Shown here: positions 25,444-33,474 of the stretch, in pieces
Position numbering within the stretch: the stretch's first letter is position 1
How the letters are laid out: each line of letters opens with the position of its first letter
Assembly (NCBI RefSeq): GCF_900168295.1
Contig: NZ_FVZL01000002.1
Coordinates: forward strand, 1-64,000
Reading direction: 5' to 3'
Length of the DNA stretch: 64,000 nucleotides
Source: Arthrobacter sp. P2b
Lineage (GTDB): Bacteria > Actinomycetota > Actinomycetes > Actinomycetales > Micrococcaceae
Made by a program: the position numbers and the translations under genes
The notes under the pieces: generated by a model
The model's input: the letters and a program-made list of their open reading frames with translations, nothing else
The model's database searches: none
What the model was told of the DNA's origin: nothing

Positions 25444-26484
25444 TCAGGCCAGCCAGCGCCACCAACGAGACTGGCCCGGTTCCGGCGTCGGTTCCGGCTC
25501 CGGCTCCGGTTCCTCGCCCAAGGCCAGCGCGGCCTGGACGATGTCGTCCGCGGTAAGCGTCATGACGGCCTCACGATCGAGCGCGTCGAGACTTTGTTCC
25601 TCATCGAGCGACAGCCGCAGCGCCTGGCGGTTGAGCGCCTGCTCGAACAGTGTGCGGGCGAACCGTGCGTTGCCGGAGTCCTCGCCCGCGTGGAGCCCGG
25701 TGAGGATGCGGCGCAGCATTTGGTCCGCGCCCGGCTCCAGCATGTACTCGTGCTGGGCCAGCATCTGGTGGAAGATCGTCTGAAGTGCGTCGACGGAATA
25801 GTCGGGGAACGTGATCTCGCGGGCGAACCGGGAGCGCAGCCCGGGGTTCGAGAGTAAGAAGGACTCCATCAGCCGCGGGTACCCGGCCACGATCACGACC
25901 AGGCGGTGGCGGTGATCCTCCATCCGCTTCAGCAGGACCTCTATCGCCTCGGGGCCGAAGTCCATCCGGCCGTCCTCCGGGGCCAGCGCGTAGGCCTCGT
26001 CGATGAACAGGACGCCGTCCAGCGCACGCCGGATCACCCTGTCCGTCTTGATGGCGGTCGCGCCGACGTACTGCCCCACCAGCCCGGAACGGTCGACTTC
26101 GACCAGGTGGCCTTTCTGCAGCAGTCCGACCGCGCGGTACATCTCGGCCAGGAGCCGCGCCACTGTGGTTTTGCCCGTGCCCGGGTTTCCGAGGAACACC
26201 AGATGCTGTGATGTGGCCACCTCCGGCAGGCCGTGCGCCTTACGGCGGGCCTGGACCTGGAGCAGTGCCACGAGGGCGCGCACCTGTTCCTTCACGGTTT
26301 CCAGTCCGACCAGCGCGTCGAGCTCGGCCTGCACTTCGGACAGCGGCCGGGCCGGCCCGGGCCTCGCGCCGATGAGATCGCCGACCAGGTCGTCGACGCG
26401 CTCCGAACTGGGCAGCTTGAGCTGATCGGCCAGATGGCCGATGGTTTCGCGCAGGTCGTCAAGCGGATGGCGGCTGGGAGCCAT
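25444..26484 (-). CDS. AAA+ ATPase, CbbX/SpoVK-like
   Basis: A 346-residue AAA protein. A helical N-terminal part of about 55 residues precedes the ATPase core with Walker A GNPGTGKT (99-106), Walker B FIDEA (160-164), a sensor-like segment with VVIVAGYP and an Arg finger region (NPGLRSRFARE). The C-terminus is an unusual EP-rich run (EEPEPEPEPTPEPG) ending in SRWWRWLA. The core resembles CbbX rubisco activase and the C-terminal ATPase domain of EccA, but no rubisco or type VII secretion genes are near. It likely remodels a protein partner that is not identified here. Confidence 0.85.
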   Translation of the reverse strand: MAPSRHPLDDLRETIGHLADQLKLPSSERVDDLVGDLIGARPGPARPLSEVQAELDALVGLETVKEQVRALVALLQVQARRKAHGLPEVATSQHLVFLGNPGTGKTTVARLLAEMYRAVGLLQKGHLVEVDRSGLVGQYVGATAIKTDRVIRRALDGVLFIDEAYALAPEDGRMDFGPEAIEVLLKRMEDHRHRLVVIVAGYPRLMESFLLSNPGLRSRFAREITFPDYSVDALQTIFHQMLAQHEYMLEPGADQMLRRILTGLHAGEDSGNARFARTLFEQALNRQALRLSLDEEQSLDALDREAVMTLTADDIVQAALALGEEPEPEPEPTPEPGQSRWWRWLA

Positions 26485-26546
26485 GCATCAACTGTAGTAC
26501 TAGATTCCCGACCCACGTGGGGTTGGCCTCACCAGTAGCCTGGGAG

Positions 26547-26702
26547 TCATGGTTCAGCCTTGGCCTCCTCCTCGTGCGTGAGCCGCCGCTCATCGGCCTG
26601 CAGGATGCCGTCGCGGACGGCGGCGCGGATGACGCCGTAGAGGACGTAGAAGAAGACCCCCGAGAAGACCACGGTCAGGACAAAGCTGTCAAGGGCCGTC
26701 AT
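26547..26702 (-). CDS. small membrane protein, 51 residues
   Basis: A frame of 52 codons begins at an ATG that overlaps the previous gene's stop by four bases (ATGA, 26699-26702), a strong sign of real coupling. One N-terminal helix (FVLTVVFSGVFFYVLYGVI, about residues 6-24) is followed by a charged cytoplasmic tail RAAVRDG and an acidic, basic helix (QADERRLTHEEEAKAEP). It lies upstream of the AAA ATPase gene in the same direction. Function is unknown. Confidence 0.65.
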   Translation of the reverse strand: MTALDSFVLTVVFSGVFFYVLYGVIRAAVRDGILQADERRLTHEEEAKAEP

Positions 26703-27343
26703 CCTTGTTCGCCCTCCGCCGGCCAGTATTTTTGGGCGCCTGATGCGGGCGCCCGGAGCTGGCCGCCATCGATCGTGATCGAAGTTTCAGGAATTCCGAG
26801 CTCTGCCCATTGGGCCACCAGCCGGAGGTCCCCATCCGGCGGCAACGGCCAAAGCCACAAGGTGCCCTTGCCGGCCATTTCGTCGTCGCCTCCGTTGCCA
26901 CCGTTGCCTCGCAGGATGAGGATCGGCGGGTCGGGCTGCTTCGCAGTTCCCGGAGGATAGCGGGAGTGCAGCATTGAATCAGCCCGGGCCTTGGTCCCGT
27001 CGGCCAGTTGGACACCGAAGAGCAGGGCTGCGAAGGGACGTCGTTCTATGGCCTGCATGCTGTGAGGGTGACCGAAGAATGCCCCATTCAGCTGGGCCCA
27101 GGCTTCATCGTCTTCCTCAGCCCGTCGGAGCGTCCATGTCAGATCGAGGGAGCAGCCGGTCGAATAGACCTTTGCGAGCTCGACGGCGAGTACAAAGCTG
27201 CGGCTGCGATGCAGGAACTGCCCGATATGAACAACTGCCGGCAGCTCATGGGCTGGTGCACCAGCCCAAGCCGGGGGAACGTACCTGACGGTCCTGCCGC
27301 GGCGTGGTTCTTCGGGTATGGGCAGGTCATTGAAGAAGGTCAT
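26699..27343 (-). CDS. hypothetical protein, 214 residues
   Basis: Starts at the ATG at 27343, preceded by AAGGA; longer starts lack a ribosome site. It is a soluble protein with no signal or membrane helix. It has strands FVLAVELAKVYS, LDLTWTLRRA and LWLWPLPPDGDLRLVAQW, a Gly/Asn-rich loop (RGNGGNGGDD), and ends with a Lys/Trp-rich part. Its C-terminus overlaps the 51-residue membrane protein gene. I do not recognise the family for certain, though the strand pattern is like other actinobacterial proteins of unknown function. Confidence 0.65.
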   Translation of the reverse strand: MTFFNDLPIPEEPRRGRTVRYVPPAWAGAPAHELPAVVHIGQFLHRSRSFVLAVELAKVYSTGCSLDLTWTLRRAEEDDEAWAQLNGAFFGHPHSMQAIERRPFAALLFGVQLADGTKARADSMLHSRYPPGTAKQPDPPILILRGNGGNGGDDEMAGKGTLWLWPLPPDGDLRLVAQWAELGIPETSITIDGGQLRAPASGAQKYWPAEGEQG

Positions 27344-27625
27344 GGACATCCTTGGTTCGCTGGCGGCGACCGACCAGCGGGACGACGGCGTGAGCCGCCG
27401 TGGATCCCCCAATCCGTCCTTACCCGGCTCAGTCTAACTCTGGCTGGTTACCAGCTTGAGGACGCGCCCGCCGCCTTTTCAGCCTTCCCGGGTAGGCGCA
27501 GGCTGGTCAGAGTCTTACTGATCGCCTCTTCACCTGGTGCTTCCGTAAGGCCATGATTAGCCTTATGGCCACGTTGTGCGGCCAGCCAAATCACAGCTGG
27601 GCAAGCCCCCGGAAAAGACATCACC

Positions 27626-27808
27626 ATGATCCGGAAACTGCTTTGCAGATGGGGAATCGGCCATCACTGGCTGGCCCGAATGAACGACGGCGAGTATCGC
27701 CGCCAATGCAGCTACTGCGGGAAGGAAGATTCCCACAGTGCCCGGTGGTCGGGGAGGCTCGCTAATGGGGACCACCCTGAACATCCACACACTCGCGACT
27801 ACTACTAG
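27626..27808 (+). CDS. small CxxC protein, tandem paralogue 1
   Basis: A 60-residue protein with MIRKLLCRWGIGHHW at the start and CSYCGKEDS further on. The Cys7, His13/His14 and CxxC pattern suggests a small metal-binding (zinc-ribbon-like) fold. It aligns with the next gene (27895-28068): both start MI-x-x-LLC, share I-x-H-x-W, and have a Y-(R/K)-R-x-C-x-x-CG core. There is no strong ribosome site. The tail is His-rich (HPEHPHTRDYY). Role is unknown; a tandem duplication is likely. Confidence 0.55.
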   Translation: MIRKLLCRWGIGHHWLARMNDGEYRRQCSYCGKEDSHSARWSGRLANGDHPEHPHTRDYY

Positions 27809-27894
27809 GCGCTATCTCGCTGAGCGTAGGCTCCGCAAGCCCCATGTGGGTCCCTCATTCCAGGTACAGAGAGCTGCGATGCGAGGAGGATGCC

Positions 27895-28068
27895 ATGATC
27901 CAGGCCCTGTTGTGCAAGCTGAACATTCGGCACGATTGGCACATTGAGCATGCCGAAGACGGGGGCGTATATAAACGCTGTCGCAGATGTGGCAATGACG
28001 ACGACAGCGGCGGGGGAGGAACAGGAGGCAACTACAGCGCGTGGATAGGTCCGACAGCGGGAGGGTAA
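27895..28068 (+). CDS. small CxxC protein, tandem paralogue 2
   Basis: A 57-residue protein with a strong ribosome site (GAGGAGG). It starts MIQALLCKLNIRHDW and carries CRRCGNDDDS, then a Gly-rich tail. It is paralogous to the previous gene, with the same Cys7, His13 and CxxC spacing, so a small zinc-binding fold is inferred. About 85 bases separate them. No known family is recognised. Confidence 0.6.
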   Translation: MIQALLCKLNIRHDWHIEHAEDGGVYKRCRRCGNDDDSGGGGTGGNYSAWIGPTAGG

Positions 28069-28315
28069 CGCCACTCAGCCAACCTACAGAGTGCGCCTCC
28101 ATGAGGCTTCCTGTCACGGAGCCCAACTACCTTGGCCCGTGGACGTCGGCGCCGGTCGCGTTCCATCACGAGCTGCTGGAGGTATGTAAAGAGGGGGACT
28201 GACACTGTTTACATCCGCCTGAGCCGGAGATCACAATGAGTCAGAATCAGGGCCTCCGTTCTGGGAAAAGGTGGCACCGGCTGCTCGGCGCGGCCTTCAA
28301 AATGGAGGAGATCCC

Positions 28316-28921
28316 ATGACCATCTTAAAAATGACCACTGAAGCTGAAGCAACAGGTCTCACCGCTCAAATTTACGACGACGATCGCCGGTCACTCGGCT
28401 ACGTTCCGAGCCACACAAAGGCCATGAGCTTGAACCCGGAGGCCTTTTTGGCATGGGAGTCGCTCACCAAGGCCATCAGCAGCTCATTAGGGCTACGTAG
28501 GTACGAACTGGTGACCTTGGCCGCCGCTCAAGCCATCGGCTCATCACACTGCAGGTTGGCCCACGGGAAAAAGACGCTCAGCATCATGAGTGAAGAGGAA
28601 CTGCTTGCCATCGCAAGAGACTTTCACGATGCCGGTCTGTCCGAGGCGGAAGTAGCAATGATGGACTATGCAGTGAAACTCTGCACGGACGCGGCCGCCA
28701 TGACGGACGCGGACACGCAGCGGCTCCGGGACTTGGGCTACAGCGACCGTGAAATTGTGGACATCACCATGGCGGCCGCAGCACGGAACTTCATCAGCCG
28801 ATCGGTTCTGGCCATGGCAGTTGACCTCGACGTTCCAAGGGAGATGAGCGAAGAGCTGAAGAGTGCACTACTGACCCCCCTGTTCCCGCTGAAAGTGCCT
28901 GGACTCGGCAACATCACGTAG
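28316..28921 (+). CDS. AhpD-like carboxymuconolactone decarboxylase-family protein
   Basis: A 201-residue protein of the AhpD/CMD fold, started at the ATG at 28316 (GGAGGAG upstream). The active-site region is SSHCRLAHGKK: the AhpD CxxC is here Ser-x-x-Cys (Ser76, Cys79), with Glu64 and His83 kept. Such SxxC variants occur among peroxidase-related proteins of this fold; thiol peroxidase activity would rest on one Cys only. The following helices (AEVAMMDYAVKL, and DIVDITMAAAARNFISR-like) are typical. It follows the small CxxC genes but has its own upstream region. Function in peroxide defence is an inference. Confidence 0.85.
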   Translation: MTILKMTTEAEATGLTAQIYDDDRRSLGYVPSHTKAMSLNPEAFLAWESLTKAISSSLGLRRYELVTLAAAQAIGSSHCRLAHGKKTLSIMSEEELLAIARDFHDAGLSEAEVAMMDYAVKLCTDAAAMTDADTQRLRDLGYSDREIVDITMAAAARNFISRSVLAMAVDLDVPREMSEELKSALLTPLFPLKVPGLGNIT

Positions 28922-28981
28922 AAGGATTTAGGTACGTATGTTGCCGAACTGACGCCTCAATCAATACGGCGGAGGGCAGTC

Positions 28982-29146
28982 ATGAAGACTCCGGCTCTCG
29001 AACAACAAACGATTAGCCGCCTCGTCCAAAAGGCGACGAAGGCAGCGCATGAAGTCGACGTATCTGGCTGGACAATCACGACAATCAGCACGGGAGGGGG
29101 AGAAGCGGCCGGCATCTACAGGCTCAGTGGGCATGGTTCAAATTGA
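28982..29146 (+). CDS. small protein, 54 residues, unknown
   Basis: A frame from the ATG at 28982 with a strong GGAGGG site seven bases upstream to a TGA at 29144-29146. The sequence is polar with a short Gly-rich turn (STGGGEAAGIYRLSGHGSN); no cysteine, signal or membrane helix. It follows the AhpD-like gene after 60 bases and may be co-transcribed. It is not recognised. Confidence 0.5.
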   Translation: MKTPALEQQTISRLVQKATKAAHEVDVSGWTITTISTGGGEAAGIYRLSGHGSN

Positions 29147-29148
29147 AC

Positions 29149-29676
29149 TTAGCCCTTGTTTACAGATGTCGCACGCGGGGAACTCAAAGGGGCGCTGAGG
29201 TCGGCAGTGCCGTACGCGGTCTTGGTGGCATAGTTGTAAATCACGACGCTCAAGACCGGCTCCGGCATGGTGTCCCACGCCTGGGGGTCCATCACAAAGC
29301 GCTGGGTGGCGCCAGCTCGGAACGGGCCGACCTCCAGCATTTTGGTCGATGACAACACAGACACCCCGCCGGCACCGGGAGTCAGAGTACCGGGACTTAG
29401 CATGACGCGGAGATCATCGCCGGGGCCCGGCGCCATATTCTCGAGCTGCAGGATTGCGCCGGACTCGTTTACCTCGATGGTGGCTGTACCAGTGGTAGCG
29501 ACAGCCTGTGACTGAAATGTCCCCACCAACGTCTTGGACCTAGCTGAGGGAGTGCTAGGAGTCGCGGGGGACTCGGCTTGCCGGAGTTCTTGCTCTTGCC
29601 CGGGGTCGGCATACGTACAGCCAGTGAGTCCCGCGGCAAGAATTCCAGCCAGCACCGCAACTGCGATCCGTTTCAT
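29149..29676 (-). CDS. DM13-domain lipoprotein
   Basis: A 175-residue lipoprotein. The lipobox LTGC places the lipidated Cys at residue 20 when started at 29676; a second ATG one codon upstream is also possible, close to the GGGGGG site. After a Thr/Pro/Ser-rich linker comes a DM13-type beta domain: GTFQSQAVATTGTATIEV, the segment LQLENMAPGPGDDLRVMLSPG and the end region YNYATKTAYGTADLSA. DM13 domains are found in cell-surface proteins and are proposed to have redox or metal roles. It is convergent with the 54-residue gene. Confidence 0.82.
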   Translation of the reverse strand: MKRIAVAVLAGILAAGLTGCTYADPGQEQELRQAESPATPSTPSARSKTLVGTFQSQAVATTGTATIEVNESGAILQLENMAPGPGDDLRVMLSPGTLTPGAGGVSVLSSTKMLEVGPFRAGATQRFVMDPQAWDTMPEPVLSVVIYNYATKTAYGTADLSAPLSSPRATSVNKG

Positions 29677-29927
29677 CATCCCCCCTGATTCTTGTCCTAG
29701 GCACCCTACATGACGCGCTGGAACGGCAGTGCCTTCATTCACCGAAATGGCTGGACGGCTCCTGGCCGGCCGGTACTCCCATGCACAAGTTCCCTTTCCT
29801 GGGCGTATCGAAGTGCACCGGGCAGTCCTCAGACCTCGAAAAGAGCTTGCGCTAAACGAGGCGATTATCGAAACTCAAGATCAGGCAGCTTCGGACGGGA
29901 CCGATATTGGGGGGGGCGAAGTAATCA

Positions 29928-30593
29928 GTGGATATGAAACCGGAAGTTGGCGAACCCGCTGCGGGACCTTGGCGAGCCGAAGCGCTGGAAGGCTTGGTGC
30001 GGCGGCTGCTGCCGGCGGCGGGACTACGTCCGAACCGCCCCTGGATTGTAGCGGTAGATGGAAGGAGCGGGGCAGGGAAGACCCGCTTGGTTGATCGTTT
30101 ACTGGCTCAAGTGCCGGACTCGGATGTCGTTCACACGGACGATGTAGCGTGGCATCTCTCGTTTTTTGACTGGGCCGATGAGCTCCGTAACGGTGTCCTC
30201 GAACCCCTGCTTAGAGGCGAGGCCGTCCACTATCGTCCGCCGGGCTGGGTGGCCCGAGAGCGTCGGGGGGCCATCGCTTTACCCGCCGGGCGTTCCGTGG
30301 TGTGGGTGGAGGGGAGCGGATCATCCCGCCAGGCGCTGACGGACCTCATCGACGCTTCGATCTGGGTGCAGTGTGACAACCTTGAAGCCCGACGCCGCCT
30401 CAGGGCTCGAGATGGGCAGGAAGAAGAAGAGCTGCACAGGGAGTGGGAAGAACAGGAAATTCCCTTCCTGCTTCAAGACCGGCCATGGGAGCGGGCCACA
30501 GCGATCGTGGCCGGAAGGCCGTTGCTGGAGCACGATCCGAATACGCAGGTAGTAACCGCGCAGCCGGCACCAGCACGCGCGGAAGTCATCTAA
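29928..30593 (+). CDS. P-loop nucleoside/uridine kinase-like protein
   Basis: A 221-residue P-loop protein with Walker A GRSGAGKT (residues 45-52) and the downstream segment VVHTDDVAWH, which fits the Asp-containing second motif of uridine kinase-like or shikimate-kinase-like proteins. A later Arg-rich lid (ARRRLRARDGQEEEEL) is also in keeping. The start is either GTG at 29928 or ATG at 29934; both lie after a G-run. The substrate is unknown. It is not clearly in an operon with its neighbours. Confidence 0.75.
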   Translation: MDMKPEVGEPAAGPWRAEALEGLVRRLLPAAGLRPNRPWIVAVDGRSGAGKTRLVDRLLAQVPDSDVVHTDDVAWHLSFFDWADELRNGVLEPLLRGEAVHYRPPGWVARERRGAIALPAGRSVVWVEGSGSSRQALTDLIDASIWVQCDNLEARRRLRARDGQEEEELHREWEEQEIPFLLQDRPWERATAIVAGRPLLEHDPNTQVVTAQPAPARAEVI

Positions 30594-30656
30594 CGCACGA
30601 ACTTACTACCTCCGCACTCCACTCCGACGAGACAACGGGACAGGTTTAAAGACAAC

Positions 30657-30702
30657 GCGGTTGGTACACCACCTGCATTCATCTTGGTGGTGCACCAACC
30701 GC
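30657..30702 (-). terminator. probable terminator after fdhA
   Basis: A stem of GCGGTTGGT and CACCACC with their complements (one A-C mismatch) and a twelve-base loop, 39 bases past the fdhA stop. There is no clear T-run on the minus strand, so it may work with Rho or as an RNA end-stabiliser. Confidence 0.55.
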
Positions 30703-30740
30703 TCTGGCCTGCCTGCAGGGAACCCTGCCTTGCCTGGGAC

Positions 30741-31961
30741 TTAGTTGCTGAGGTAGCCGTTCGGGTCCAGGACATACTTTGTAGCGGCTCCGGCATCGAA
30801 TTCCGCATACCCCTGCGGAGCATCCTCGAGCTTGATGGCCGTGGCGTTGACCGCCTTGGCGATCTGGATCCTGTCATGCAGGATCGCCATCATCAGCTGC
30901 CGGTTGTACTTCATGACCGGGCACTGGCCGGTCGCGAAGGAGAGGGATTTTGCCCAGCCGGTGCCAAGGGACAGGGACAGGCTGCCCTTCTGGGCCGCCT
31001 CGTCCACGGCACCCGGATCCCCGGTGACGTACAGGCCGGGAATGCCGACCGAGCCGCCGGCGGCGGTGAGGTCCATCAGCGAATTGAGCACGGTGGCCGG
31101 TGCCTCCTGGGCCCCGGCGCCGTGTCCGTGACCGCGGGCCTCGAAACCTACCGCATCGATGCCGGCATCGACTTCCCGGACGCCGAGCAGCTGCTCAATC
31201 TGGTCAGCCGGGTCACCGTTGGCCACGTTGACGGTTTCGCAGCCAAAAGAACGTGCCTGGGCCAGGCGATCCTCATTGAGATCCCCCACGATTACCACCG
31301 CGGCCCCCAGCAGTTGGGCACTTGCCGCCGCTGCAAGCCCCACTGGACCGGCGCCGGCAACGTAAACGGTGGACCCGACGCCGACACCTGCCGTGACAGC
31401 TCCGTGGAAACCGGTGGGGAGGATGTCCGAGAGCATGGTCAGGTCCATGATCTTCTCCAGGGCCTGATCGCGGTCCGGGAACTTCAGAAGGTTCCAGTCT
31501 GCGTAGGGGACCAGGACGTACTCGGCCTGGCCGCCGACCCATCCGCCCATGTCAACGTAGCCGTAGGCGGACCCGGGACGGTCCGGGTTCACGTTCAGGC
31601 AGATCCCGGTCTTGCGCTCCTTGCAGTTCCGGCAGCGCCCGCAGGAGATGTTGAAGGGGACAGAGACGATGTCCCCGACCTTGATGAACTCGACGTCGGG
31701 CCCGGTCTCGATGACTTCCCCGGTGATCTCGTGCCCCAGGACGAGGCCGGCCGGGGCTGTGGTGCGGCCACGAACCATGTGCTGGTCGGAGCCACAGATG
31801 TTGGTGCTCACGGTGCGCAGTATGACCCCGTGGGGGACCTTCCGGCCGACATTGACGGGATTAACGCCAGGGCCGGCCTGCAGTTCGAAGGTGGGATACG
31901 GAGTGTCGATGATTTCCACGATCCCCGGTTCCTTGTACGCAACGGCTTTGTTACCTGACAA
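30741..31961 (-). CDS. fdhA: glutathione-independent formaldehyde dehydrogenase
   Basis: A 406-residue zinc alcohol-dehydrogenase-type enzyme. It starts at TTG (31961) with AGGAG seven bases upstream. The catalytic zinc site is around Cys56 (NICGSD) and His77 (GHE); the structural zinc site is the CGRCRNCKERKTGIC run (Cys107, 110, 113, 121). The segments GSAYGYVDMGGWVGGQAEY and VAGAGPVGLAAA match the formaldehyde-dehydrogenase subfamily (Pseudomonas FdhA) rather than glutathione-dependent enzymes. It oxidises formaldehyde to formate with NAD+. It lies directly downstream of the Rieske demethylase pair, whose reaction releases formaldehyde, so detoxification is the obvious job. Confidence 0.92.
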   Translation of the reverse strand: MSGNKAVAYKEPGIVEIIDTPYPTFELQAGPGVNPVNVGRKVPHGVILRTVSTNICGSDQHMVRGRTTAPAGLVLGHEITGEVIETGPDVEFIKVGDIVSVPFNISCGRCRNCKERKTGICLNVNPDRPGSAYGYVDMGGWVGGQAEYVLVPYADWNLLKFPDRDQALEKIMDLTMLSDILPTGFHGAVTAGVGVGSTVYVAGAGPVGLAAAASAQLLGAAVVIVGDLNEDRLAQARSFGCETVNVANGDPADQIEQLLGVREVDAGIDAVGFEARGHGHGAGAQEAPATVLNSLMDLTAAGGSVGIPGLYVTGDPGAVDEAAQKGSLSLSLGTGWAKSLSFATGQCPVMKYNRQLMMAILHDRIQIAKAVNATAIKLEDAPQGYAEFDAGAATKYVLDPNGYLSN

Positions 31962-31992
31962 TGGATGGCTCCTATGGGTTGTATATCGAACC

Positions 31993-32029
31993 CTCACGTG
32001 ATTCTGCTTGCAGCAGAATCACGTGAGGT
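31993..32029. repeat. perfect 17-bp inverted repeat between gbcB and fdhA
   Basis: CCTCACGTGATTCTGCT, a 3-base loop and the exact complement. It lies 32 bases before the fdhA start and 50 bases past the gbcB stop. No T-run follows on the minus strand, so it may act as an mRNA stabiliser or partial attenuator rather than a terminator. The outer arm contains CACGTG. Confidence 0.8.
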
Positions 32030-32079
32030 AGTTTGTTGTCGGTTTTGGTGAAGGAAGTTCCTAGCGAAGCTGGAACCGG

Positions 32080-33474
32080 CTAGGCGTCGATTACCATGTC
32101 GGTCTTCGCGGTGGAGCAGCAGGGTAGGAACTTGCCTGCAGCGATTTCCCGTGCCCGGATGCCGCCCTGGTGGTTCATCTCAACGTCCCCGGAAAGCTTG
32201 ACGACCTTGCAGGAGCCGCACATGCCTTCCTTGCAGTTCGCGCCGATTCTGACACCGGCCCGTTGTGCCGCCTCGAGGATGTGCTCGGCGGGGTCGATGC
32301 GTACGTTAATGCCGGTGCGCATGAAGGACAGGGTGAGGCTTCCCGTTCCGACTGTGTCGAAGCTGGAGGCATCTGGGGTCGCGGCCTCGGGCCGCGCGTC
32401 GGGAGAAGGCGCGTCCGGGTCCACGGTTTCCAGCGGCAGCCCCGTGGCCTTCAGGGTTCCCTCGGCGTCGTAGCCGGGCTCGTAGAGCCCGAACGCGGCG
32501 GGCTGGCTTTCATAGTAGTCCTCGGCGGAATCGGCGATTTCCTCGGCGATTTCCTCCGCAATGTCCACTGCAAGCGCGAGCTCCGCCTGGTATTCGAGCA
32601 GCGTCTGGCGGTCTCCGGAGAAGAATTCCATGTAGATGGAGGTGTCGTCGACGCCCACCTTTTGCAGGAGTTCAGTGGCGGTATTCAAGTAGCCTTCCGG
32701 GCCGCAGGCATAGACCTGGCGGCCGTTGGCATCGGGGGCCACCTCGTCGAGCATGGCCGCCGTCAGCCTTCCACTGAGCCCTTCCCAGCCCTCGGGTTTG
32801 CTGCGGTCACCCAGGGAGTAGAAGACCTTGATCCGCGAGTCCACGGAGGCGATGTAGGCCAGCTCCTTGTGGAAGGCGAAGCCTCCGGCCTCCGCTCCAT
32901 GGTAGAGGACCACGACGTCGGCCTGTCCGGGCAGGGAGTGAATGGTCCGCACCATCGACATGATGGGAGTGATGCCTGCGCCGGCTGCCAGCAGGAGGTA
33001 CCGTGCCCGCCGGTCGGCGTCGGGCAGGTGGAATGCCCCGACCGGGCCCAGCATCTCGAGGACGGTGCCGGGTTTGACGTTCTCGTGCACCCATGGCGAG
33101 ACCAGACCAGTGGGATCACATTTGACGGTGATGTCGAAAGTCCACGGTTGGGTGGGTGAACTGGACAGCGAGTAGCTGCGGTCCGCCGGGTCCTGGCCCT
33201 CGCCGTTTACGGGAAATGCGACGTTCACGTACTGGCCCGGACGGAACGCCAGCGGCGCACCGTCGCAGCGGCGGAATACGAAGGTCATCATGCCGCCGGC
33301 CTCGGGCACGGTCTCGACACATTCGGCCATGAACTCCTGCGGATGCCAGGGGCCCAAGGCGCGGGCGGCACTGGCGGGTCCTTCGGTGCTGCCCATGACC
33401 CTGTTCCACGGCATCTCAAGACCGCGGATGCGCTGTGGTTCCTGGGTTGCCGTCTCAGTGAGGAGTTCAATCAT
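32080..33474 (-). CDS. gbcB: Rieske N-demethylase reductase, GbcB-like
   Basis: A 464-residue ferredoxin-reductase-type protein. Its ATG overlaps the oxygenase stop by four bases (ATGA). The flavin motif RSYSLSS is at residues 99-105, the pyridine-nucleotide region at about 160-265 (AGAGITP and CGPEG) and a C-terminal 2Fe-2S domain has Cys414, Cys419, Cys422 and Cys452. Between them, residues about 290-375 form an Ala/Glu- and Pro/Asp-rich linker (AEEIAEEIA, then DPDAPSPDARPEAATPDA), much longer than usual in glycine-betaine demethylase reductases. It should pass electrons from NAD(P)H to the Rieske oxygenase. Glycine betaine or stachydrine is the likely substrate class. Confidence 0.87.
   Translation of the reverse strand: MIELLTETATQEPQRIRGLEMPWNRVMGSTEGPASAARALGPWHPQEFMAECVETVPEAGGMMTFVFRRCDGAPLAFRPGQYVNVAFPVNGEGQDPADRSYSLSSSPTQPWTFDITVKCDPTGLVSPWVHENVKPGTVLEMLGPVGAFHLPDADRRARYLLLAAGAGITPIMSMVRTIHSLPGQADVVVLYHGAEAGGFAFHKELAYIASVDSRIKVFYSLGDRSKPEGWEGLSGRLTAAMLDEVAPDANGRQVYACGPEGYLNTATELLQKVGVDDTSIYMEFFSGDRQTLLEYQAELALAVDIAEEIAEEIADSAEDYYESQPAAFGLYEPGYDAEGTLKATGLPLETVDPDAPSPDARPEAATPDASSFDTVGTGSLTLSFMRTGINVRIDPAEHILEAAQRAGVRIGANCKEGMCGSCKVVKLSGDVEMNHQGGIRAREIAAGKFLPCCSTAKTDMVIDA

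Noticed and set aside
30684..31958. A 424-codon open frame on the plus strand
   Set aside because: It mirrors fdhA exactly, which has complete zinc and NAD motifs on the other strand.
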